Shown here one piece after another: positions 1-3,565 of a stretch of 6,328 nt of DNA (the first letter of the stretch is position 1; each line of letters begins with the position of its first letter). This DNA comes from Sulfurimonadaceae bacterium (GTDB lineage Bacteria > Campylobacterota > Campylobacteria > Campylobacterales > Sulfurimonadaceae). Where the stretch lies: NCBI GenBank assembly GCA_030610325.1, contig JAUWRZ010000131.1, positions 1 through 6,328 of the forward strand. Reading direction: 5' to 3'. Made by a program: the position numbers and the translations under genes. The notes under the pieces were generated by a model that was given only the letters and a program-made list of their open reading frames with translations, was not told where the DNA came from and ran no database searches.

Positions 1-30
1 ATCTCTTTCATGCTGCAAGTATAGCTTTGG

Positions 31-36
31 TACAAT
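31..36 (+). promoter_or_regulatory. Candidate -10 box for the alpha/beta hydrolase gene
   Basis: TACAAT matches the sigma-70 -10 consensus at five of six positions. No good -35 box lies 16-18 bases upstream, which is usual for Campylobacterota promoters. The box ends only 6 bases before the ATG at 43, so transcription would begin at or next to the start codon and the mRNA would be leaderless or nearly so. No Shine-Dalgarno sequence is visible, which agrees with this. Only 30 bases of upstream sequence are available, so a promoter further left cannot be excluded. Confidence 0.5.
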
Positions 37-42
37 GACAAG

Positions 43-900
43 ATGGTTAGATCGCTTCTTTTGACACTTCTACTGCTCTTCTCGGGATGCGAACGCATGC
101 TCTTTCATCCCGATCACAGAGTCTACCGTACTCCCGACGATGATGCTTTTTCCTATAGTGATATCTATTTTGATTCAGAAGATGGTACCCGATTACATGG
201 CTGGTGGGTACGGCCTGAAGGTGACTCCAAAGGTCTGATGGTCATCGTCCATGGTAATGCCCAGAACCTGAGTGCACACTACCGTGGATGGATATGGCTT
301 GTCGAGTCAGGTTATGAGCTCTTTATCTTTGATTATCGCGGGTATGGGAAGTCTGAAGGTCAACCAGGACTTGCAGAAGCAGTAGAGGACACGAGAGCAG
401 CTTTGGAGTTTGCGATGGGTCATCACCAGGGCAGTCGGTTTGTGTGTGGGCAGTCCCTTGGTGGTGTGCTTTTGAGTAACGCACTGGCTAGTGGGCCAGA
501 TCTGGGTCATCGATCGGTCATCATCGACAGTGCTTACAGTGGACTTGAAGAGATGGGACGACATGTTCTCTCTCGCTCTTATCTCACCTGGCCGTTGCAG
601 TGGCTGGCTTATCCTCTGCTTAGCGATGAGTATGATGCAGTAGATAGAGTCACACAGATCAAGGCACCTCTTCTTTTTGTAGCAGGTTCCTCTGATAGTA
701 TCATCCCTCCCAACAACAGTTGGCAGCTTTTTGATGCGGCTATGCGTCCGAAAGAGATGTGGTTGGTGGAGGGTGCCGGACATATCAGTGCCTTTGATGG
801 ACCAGTCATGCAAAAGGCGTTGCTCAAATACCTCAAAGATGTACCGATAGCATCTGAGTATTCCGCTATGAAGATCTATGACAACATCGATAGGCCATAG
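43..900 (+). CDS. Alpha/beta hydrolase, predicted lipoprotein
   Basis: This is an alpha/beta-hydrolase-fold serine hydrolase of 285 residues, of the broad S33/COG1073-like type; the substrate cannot be told from sequence. A basic-then-hydrophobic N-terminus (residues 1-15) ends in F-S-G-C16, a lipobox-like site with Phe rather than the preferred Leu at -3. The protein is therefore probably lipidated on Cys16, and Glu17 does not give an inner-membrane retention signal. The core motifs are all present: oxyanion-loop HGN at 70-72, the FDYRGYGKSEG stretch at 96-106, the nucleophile elbow GQSLGG with Ser138, the acid Asp218 in AGSSDSIIP, and His247 in GAGH. The catalytic triad is thus complete and the enzyme is probably active at the periplasmic or outer-membrane face. 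ATG 43 is chosen because the next Met (19) would remove the signal. There is no SD; a -10 box sits just upstream. The gene is followed by a hairpin and the separate mqnP promoter, so it is probably its own transcription unit. Confidence 0.9.
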   Translation: MVRSLLLTLLLLFSGCERMLFHPDHRVYRTPDDDAFSYSDIYFDSEDGTRLHGWWVRPEGDSKGLMVIVHGNAQNLSAHYRGWIWLVESGYELFIFDYRGYGKSEGQPGLAEAVEDTRAALEFAMGHHQGSRFVCGQSLGGVLLSNALASGPDLGHRSVIIDSAYSGLEEMGRHVLSRSYLTWPLQWLAYPLLSDEYDAVDRVTQIKAPLLFVAGSSDSIIPPNNSWQLFDAAMRPKEMWLVEGAGHISAFDGPVMQKALLKYLKDVPIASEYSAMKIYDNIDRP

Positions 901-929
901 ATAAGGGTCTGAAACAGCTTCTATAGCCA

Positions 930-951
930 TACCCGTAAGTTTCTTAGGGTA
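930..951 (+). repeat. Inverted repeat / hairpin overlapping the mqnP promoter
   Basis: TACCC (930-934) pairs with GGGTA (947-951), and TAAG (936-939) pairs with CTTA (943-946). One G (935) is bulged and the loop is TTT (940-942). The result is a 9-bp stem with a 3-base loop. It lies 29 bases after the hydrolase stop codon, where a terminator would be expected, but A-rich sequence follows instead of a T-run. Its last two bases overlap the -10 box of mqnP. It could be an imperfect terminator or RNA 3' end for the hydrolase mRNA, or a protein-binding site; the sequence alone does not decide. Confidence 0.5.
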
Positions 952-976
952 AAATAATATCAACAAATATAAGGGA
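950..976 (+). promoter_or_regulatory. Candidate promoter and ribosome binding site of mqnP
   Basis: TAAAAT at 950-955 matches the -10 consensus at five of six positions and would place the transcript start near 962, giving a leader of about 20 bases. AAGGGA at 971-976 is a good Shine-Dalgarno sequence 6 bases before the GTG at 983. No convincing -35 box is present. This promoter would drive mqnP and the two genes overlapping behind it. Confidence 0.5.
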
Positions 977-982
977 CTTTAT

Positions 983-1843
983 GTGAGACAGCTGATCCAA
1001 AGAGTGAAAGATCTCAATGAACTGGTCATGTTTCAGCATTCGATCTTCTCTCTCCCTTTTATCTTCATCGCCATGGTCGTCTCAGCCGATGGCTGGTTTG
1101 GTTGGGAACTACTGCTTATGGGTGCACTTGCCGCCGTCACTGCACGTAATTTTGCCATGGGACTAAATCGCTACGCTGATCGCACTTATGATGCACAGAA
1201 CCCACGGACAAAGAACAGACCGAGTGTGGATGGAAGACTTGGTGGCAAGACCATCATGATATTCACACTGACGAACGCAGCACTTTTCATAACCATCGCT
1301 TTTTTCATAAACCCCCTGGCATTTTGGCTTAGCTTTCCGATCCTCGCTGTCCTTGGAAGCTACTCTTACTTCAAACGTTTCAGCGCGATGGCGCATATCA
1401 TCCTTGGGATCTCGCTGGGCCTGGCGCCTATCGCCGGTGTCGTGGCTGTAGAAGCAGCGATACCGATCTGGTCGGTACTGTTGAGTGTCGGGGTCATCTT
1501 CTGGGTAGCAGGTTTTGATCTGCTCTATTCACTGCAGGACATCGACTATGACCGCTCTGCCGGTCTCTTCTCGATCCCTTCACGGTATGGTGCAGAGGCT
1601 ACACTCTTTATCGCAGCGACCTTTCACTCCGTGACGGTACTGTTTTGGCTCTTTTTTGTCTGGTCTGCCTCTCTTGGGGCAGCAGCATGGTTGGCCGCGC
1701 TCTTTGCAGCCTTGATGTTGGGTTATGAACACCATCTGGTACGTAAAGACTTCACAAAGATAGACCGGGCGTTCTTTACAGTGAATGGATACCTTGGTAT
1801 CATCTTCTTGTTTCTAATAGCTATAGACAGGTGGTTGGCATGA
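983..1843 (+). CDS. mqnP: UbiA-family 4-hydroxybenzoate/menaquinone prenyltransferase (MqnP)
   Basis: This is an integral inner-membrane prenyltransferase of 286 residues in the UbiA superfamily. The first Asp-rich motif is NRYADRTYD at 62-70 (Asn62, Asp66, Asp70), followed by the RTKNRP stretch at 75-80. The second is D179-LLY-SLQ-D186-I-D188-Y-D190. These motifs bind Mg-diphosphate of the polyprenyl donor. Between and after them are several hydrophobic helices (about 21-35, 42-58, 92-126, 137-157, 162-180, 205-228, 232-246, 267-283). Campylobacterota make menaquinone by the futalosine route, and the UbiA-type enzyme of that route, MqnP, is the best assignment; a role in ubiquinone synthesis is unlikely for this lineage. 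The start is GTG at 983, supported by the SD at 971-976. An ATG at 981 is out of frame and is followed directly by TGA. The stop overlaps the next gene as ATGA. Confidence 0.85.
   Translation: MRQLIQRVKDLNELVMFQHSIFSLPFIFIAMVVSADGWFGWELLLMGALAAVTARNFAMGLNRYADRTYDAQNPRTKNRPSVDGRLGGKTIMIFTLTNAALFITIAFFINPLAFWLSFPILAVLGSYSYFKRFSAMAHIILGISLGLAPIAGVVAVEAAIPIWSVLLSVGVIFWVAGFDLLYSLQDIDYDRSAGLFSIPSRYGAEATLFIAATFHSVTVLFWLFFVWSASLGAAAWLAALFAALMLGYEHHLVRKDFTKIDRAFFTVNGYLGIIFLFLIAIDRWLA
1829..1834 (+). promoter_or_regulatory. Ribosome binding site fixing the start at 1840
   Basis: AGGTGG lies inside the end of mqnP, 5 bases before ATG 1840. It favours this ATG over the in-frame GTG at 1831, which would itself overlap the SD. 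ATG 1840 and the mqnP stop TGA 1841-1843 form the ATGA overlap typical of translational coupling. Confidence 0.65.
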
Positions 1844-2355
1844 GTGCTCGTCTGGTAAGCGCTCCTATCAGTCTTGAGTTCAGTGCCATAGATGATAGAC
1901 AAGCGGAGTTCGAGCGAGAGTATCATCAACTCAGTGAAGCAGATGAGGACCCTATCAGTCAGTGGTTGAAGCTTGCAAAAGCAAGGGGAGAGACATCAGA
2001 GAGCGACCCGGTGCTCCTGAACCTGATGATCGAACTGCATCGCAAGATAGATAACCTTGAGCGTATCATCAAAGATGAGGCACCCATACGTATCACGATG
2101 GAGTACGGTGCGATGATAGAGAGCATAGGCTACGGACACTTTCGACTTGAAAAGGCCCTGTTGGAGCCACAGCAGAGCTATTATGGACGGATCGAGATGC
2201 CGGTGCATCCCAAACATGACATAGGGGTCTTTTTTAAAGCAGAGGACGCTTATCTTGCCCGAGTCGCCAAGATGCATGAACATGATGAGAAAGAGTGGGG
2301 TGCTTATCTGACTGCACGTGAGCGTGTCATGATCCGTGAGATGAGGGGGAAGTGA
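1840..2355 (+). CDS. Coiled-coil protein with a probable degenerate PilZ-like (tPilZ-type) fold
   Basis: This is a soluble protein of 171 residues with no signal peptide or membrane segment. Residues 57-80 form a helix with heptad-like spacing of Leu/Ile (LLNLMIELHRKIDNLERIIKD). A beta-rich part follows (83-135), with ESIGYGHF at 94-101 and an L-x-P-x-x-x-Y-x-x-x-I-E-M-P segment at 108-121, then a charged C-terminal helix (147-170). The order of an inserted coiled-coil helix, a strand with x-S-x-G-x-G, an L-P-type strand, and a C-terminal helix rich in Asp/Glu/Arg resembles the tetrameric PilZ (tPilZ) family, whose founding Xanthomonas member does not bind c-di-GMP. Here there is no RxxxR motif and the D/NxSxxG position reads E94-x-I-x-x-G99, so c-di-GMP binding is doubtful. 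The fold assignment is inference from motif layout. The gene is coupled to mqnP in front and to the next gene behind. Confidence 0.5.
   Translation: MSARLVSAPISLEFSAIDDRQAEFEREYHQLSEADEDPISQWLKLAKARGETSESDPVLLNLMIELHRKIDNLERIIKDEAPIRITMEYGAMIESIGYGHFRLEKALLEPQQSYYGRIEMPVHPKHDIGVFFKAEDAYLARVAKMHEHDEKEWGAYLTARERVMIREMRGK
2344..2350 (+). promoter_or_regulatory. Ribosome binding site for the gene starting at 2355
   Basis: AGGGGGA lies in the last codons of the PilZ-like gene, 4 bases before ATG 2355. Stop TGA 2353-2355 and ATG 2355-2357 share a base (TGATG), so ribosomes can re-initiate. An in-frame ATG at 2364 is an alternative, with a longer spacing of 13 bases. The in-frame GTG at 2352 is less likely because it abuts the SD. 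Confidence 0.55.
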
Positions 2356-2861
2356 TGAGTGTTATGGAATACATGCTTATGGGCCTGGGTCTCTTACTGA
2401 TCTACATCACCTATTTTATTATCAGCAGAGATGCGCAGCAGAACAAGAAGATCAACTCGATGGCAACGGTCATCGAAGAGCTGCACCGTCAGATCTATAC
2501 GATGGAGACACAGATACGACAAGAGGTCGATCTGCTCTCTGCTGTAGATACTCCTATAAGTAAAGAGGAGATGACCATGACAGTCGAACGGGGGATGCAG
2601 AGTATCGCAGGACCTGTCGCAGCATCACTTGAAGGGGTCGAGCAAAATATCTCTGCTTTTAAAGATGATTTCAACAAGCGTCTGCATCATCTCGAAGATG
2701 GCATGCGAAGCCTTGCGATGCCCTCGGCAGTAAACAGTATGGATGATGCGAAGATCATAGCCCGCTTTAAACAAGGTGCTGAGCTTGAGACCATCGCCAA
2801 AGAGCTTCACCTCTCCAAGGCTGAAGTAGAGTTTGTCCTAAAGATCAATAAGATCAGATAA
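2355..2861 (+). CDS. Membrane-anchored coiled-coil protein with helix-turn-helix-like C-terminus
   Basis: This is a 168-residue protein of unknown function. A single N-terminal hydrophobic segment (about residues 4-23) is followed by Arg/Lys-rich sequence (R25, K31, K32), which predicts an anchor with the rest in the cytoplasm. Residues 30-60 and 93-121 are charged helices with hydrophobic spacing that suggests coiled coils. The C-terminus (131-168) reads as DAKIIARFKQGAELETIAKE then LHLSKAEVEFVLKI. This fits the helix-turn-helix-like pattern 'I-x-x-x-x-x-x-G-x-x-x-x-x-I-A-x-x-L-x-x-x-x-x-E-V-x-x-x-L'. The layout of TM anchor, coiled coil and small C-terminal helical motif recalls Bacillus SwrB and related DUF6115-type proteins, but that link is from memory of the architecture and not established. 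Its start overlaps the stop of the PilZ-like gene, so it is probably the last cistron of the mqnP operon. No convincing terminator follows. Confidence 0.7.
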   Translation: MSVMEYMLMGLGLLLIYITYFIISRDAQQNKKINSMATVIEELHRQIYTMETQIRQEVDLLSAVDTPISKEEMTMTVERGMQSIAGPVAASLEGVEQNISAFKDDFNKRLHHLEDGMRSLAMPSAVNSMDDAKIIARFKQGAELETIAKELHLSKAEVEFVLKINKIR

Positions 2862-2898
2862 TATCTTTAATTTTTATGTTTGATTAAGAAAGGTAAGC

Positions 2899-2904
2899 TA
2901 TAAT
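2899..2904 (+). promoter_or_regulatory. Candidate -10 box of the tRNA-Arg gene
   Basis: TATAAT is a perfect -10 consensus. It predicts a transcript start near 2911 and a 5' leader of about 18 bases before the mature tRNA. TTGATT at 2880-2885 is only 13 bases upstream, too close for a normal -35 box, and the upstream DNA is AT-rich. Confidence 0.65.
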
Positions 2905-2929
2905 TTCGGTCTCTCAATAGAGATGGTGT

Positions 2930-3006
2930 GCGCTCATAGCTCAGCTGGATAGAGCACTGGTTTGCGGTACCAGAGGTCTCAGGTTCGAACCCTGATGGGC
3001 GCACCA
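2930..3006 (+). tRNA. tRNA-Arg, anticodon GCG
   Basis: This is a full cloverleaf of 77 bases with encoded CCA. The acceptor stem is GCGCTCA (2930-2936) with TGGGCGC (2996-3002), including one G-U pair. The D-stem is GCTC/GAGC (2939-2942, 2952-2955). The anticodon stem is CTGGT/ACCAG (2957-2961, 2969-2973) with loop TTGCGGT, which places anticodon GCG at 2964-2966. A 5-base variable loop follows. The T-stem is TCAGG/CCTGA with loop TTCGAAC (2984-2990). The discriminator base is A3003 and CCA is at 3004-3006. C at position 35 and A at position 20 are known arginine identity elements in bacteria, and both are present. The anticodon reads CGC and, by wobble, CGU. Most bacteria use an ACG anticodon converted to inosine for this box, so G at position 34 is notable. 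Confidence 0.96.
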
Positions 3007-3068
3007 TTACCTTCATCTACGATCTCCCAATAAATTTTACCTATAGACTAAAGACACCAATATAGATA

Positions 3069-3073
3069 TGGAG
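3069..3073 (+). promoter_or_regulatory. Ribosome binding site fixing the start at 3080
   Basis: TGGAG lies 6 bases before ATG 3080. The in-frame ATG at 3068 overlaps this SD-like sequence and has no SD of its own, so the shorter start is preferred. TATAGA at 3042-3047 is a possible -10 box giving a leader of about 26 bases. Confidence 0.45.
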
Positions 3074-3079
3074 TTTAAA

Positions 3080-3253
3080 ATGCAAAAAGACCAAAAAGAT
3101 AGACTAAAAAACAAACAGAACAAGAACCATCATCAAAAGTCAATGAGTAAGGCTATGGCTAACAGTGGCTATGGCTATATGAAAAGAAGATATGGATTGT
3201 TGAGTAATGAGACAGACAGCATAAAATCTGCTCGGGACAAAGACTCACACTGA
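3080..3253 (+). CDS. Small, very basic hypothetical protein
   Basis: This is a predicted protein of 57 residues that I do not recognise. It has 10 Lys, 4 Arg and 3 His against 5 Asp and 1 Glu, so it carries a strong net positive charge. The first 24 residues are almost entirely Lys, Gln, Asn, Asp and His. A short Gly/Tyr stretch with a basic pair (SGYGYMKRRYG, 29-39) follows, then a hydrophilic tail. There is no signal peptide or membrane segment. Such composition would suit nucleic-acid or ribosome binding, but no motif shows this. It stands alone between a tRNA gene and a long intergenic region. Reasons to believe it: a usable SD at normal spacing and a nearby -10-like box. Reasons to doubt it: the short length, the low complexity, and the chance that A-rich intergenic DNA yields such an ORF. 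Confidence 0.45.
   Translation: MQKDQKDRLKNKQNKNHHQKSMSKAMANSGYGYMKRRYGLLSNETDSIKSARDKDSH
3151..3177 (+). repeat. 11-bp direct repeat inside the small ORF
   Basis: GGCTATGGCTA occurs at 3151-3161 and again at 3167-3177, a 16-base period. Because 16 is not a multiple of three, the copies are read in different frames (KAMA versus GYGY). This is more like slippage or duplication in loosely constrained DNA than a protein repeat. Confidence 0.6.
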
Positions 3254-3291
3254 CTCTCTCTTTTTCACACTATTAGCACACTCTATATCCC

Positions 3292-3297
3292 TATACT
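3292..3297 (+). promoter_or_regulatory. Candidate -10 box of an unassigned transcript
   Basis: TATACT matches the -10 consensus at five of six positions and would start a transcript near 3304, just before the inverted repeat beginning at 3307. T-rich sequence (3261-3265 and around 3271-3275) lies upstream. No gene follows closely, so the transcript would be either a long leader of the sensor gene or a small RNA. This is inference from position only. Confidence 0.3.
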
Positions 3298-3306
3298 GTT
3301 TACTGT

Positions 3307-3346
3307 GAAAGCGAGCAGGGACCTTCCCCTTCCTTGGTCAGCTTTC
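3307..3346 (+). repeat. Interrupted inverted repeat, possible RNA hairpin
   Basis: GAAAGC (3307-3312) pairs with GCTTTC (3341-3346). Inside it, GACC (3320-3323) pairs with GGTC (3336-3339), leaving a 12-base loop. The two stems are separated by an asymmetric internal loop of seven bases against one. The right arm can pair alternatively: AGCTT at 3340-3344 is complementary to AAGCT at 3360-3364. The two pairings exclude each other. Confidence 0.4.
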
Positions 3347-3367
3347 CTTTCGACTCCTTAAGCTACT

Positions 3368-3396
3368 CCTTGTCATCTCTTCCTTTTCTGACAAGG
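3368..3396 (+). repeat. Perfect 8-bp inverted repeat, possible RNA hairpin or operator
   Basis: CCTTGTCA (3368-3375) and TGACAAGG (3389-3396) are perfectly complementary, with 13 bases between; a flanking T-G pair (3367, 3397) can extend it. No T-run follows on either strand, so it is not a standard intrinsic terminator. It could be a stem of an RNA or a dyad bound by a regulator. Confidence 0.5.
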
Positions 3397-3548
3397 GTAG
3401 ACACTTCATGCCTTAGCGCTTCAAAGCCCCAAAATAACGATGTTTCACTACTTTATTGACATGCTGTTTCTTCTATTGATACCTACTCAGAAAGTCTGCT
3501 CAAAACTCTACTTTTTTTCACATTTTTCACCCTCTTTCTCAAACATTG

Positions 3549-3557
3549 TGTTATGAT
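3549..3557 (+). promoter_or_regulatory. Candidate extended -10 promoter of the sensor gene
   Basis: TG at 3549-3550, one base, then TATGAT at 3552-3557 form an extended -10 element. Regularly spaced T-tracts upstream replace a -35 box. The element ends 8 bases before ATG 3566 and there is no Shine-Dalgarno sequence, so the transcript is predicted to begin within a few bases of the start codon. Confidence 0.55.
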
Positions 3558-3565
3558 TTCCGTCG

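Larger units (their letters stand above)
3254..3565. other. 312-base intergenic region with promoters and inverted repeats, no convincing gene
   Basis: No ORF of useful length with a start signal is seen on either strand. The + strand is strongly pyrimidine-rich from about 3322 to 3390, with CTCCTT repeated at 3354-3359 (as CTCCTT with one offset) and 3366-3371. The contents are a candidate -10 box at 3292-3297, two inverted repeats (3307-3346 and 3368-3396), a perfect TTGACA at 3456-3461 that lacks a good -10 partner, and T-tracts at 3512-3518, 3523-3527 and 3535-3537 leading into the -10 box of the sensor gene. The T-tracts are about 10-11 bases apart, a pattern known from Campylobacter sigma-70 promoters. 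Confidence 0.6.

Noticed and set aside
307..966. 219-codon open frame on the minus strand opposite the alpha/beta hydrolase
   Set aside because: It lies almost wholly antisense to a gene with a complete catalytic triad, its product shows no recognisable domain, and its 5' end sits in the mqnP promoter. It is best explained as a shadow frame.
2856..2875. AGAT-AAT-ATCT followed by a T-rich stretch after the mqnP operon, as an intrinsic terminator
   Set aside because: The stem is only four AT-rich pairs, too weak for a supported terminator; it could be chance in AT-rich DNA.
3345..3385. Minus-strand mini-ORF of about 12 codons after an AGGAAGAG-like SD, with further AAGGA repeats
   Set aside because: It is very short, and the SD-like repeats are a by-product of the pyrimidine-rich + strand. 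There is no independent evidence for translation.
3441..3479. Two TGTTTC...TATTGA units as tandem regulator sites
   Set aside because: The spacing inside the units differs (7 versus 3 bases) and the DNA is T-rich, so the similarity is not convincing.
3456..3483. Perfect TTGACA with GATACC 16 bases downstream as a second promoter for the sensor gene
   Set aside because: The -10 match is poor (three of six), and -35 boxes carry little weight in this group; the extended -10 at 3549-3557 is a better candidate.
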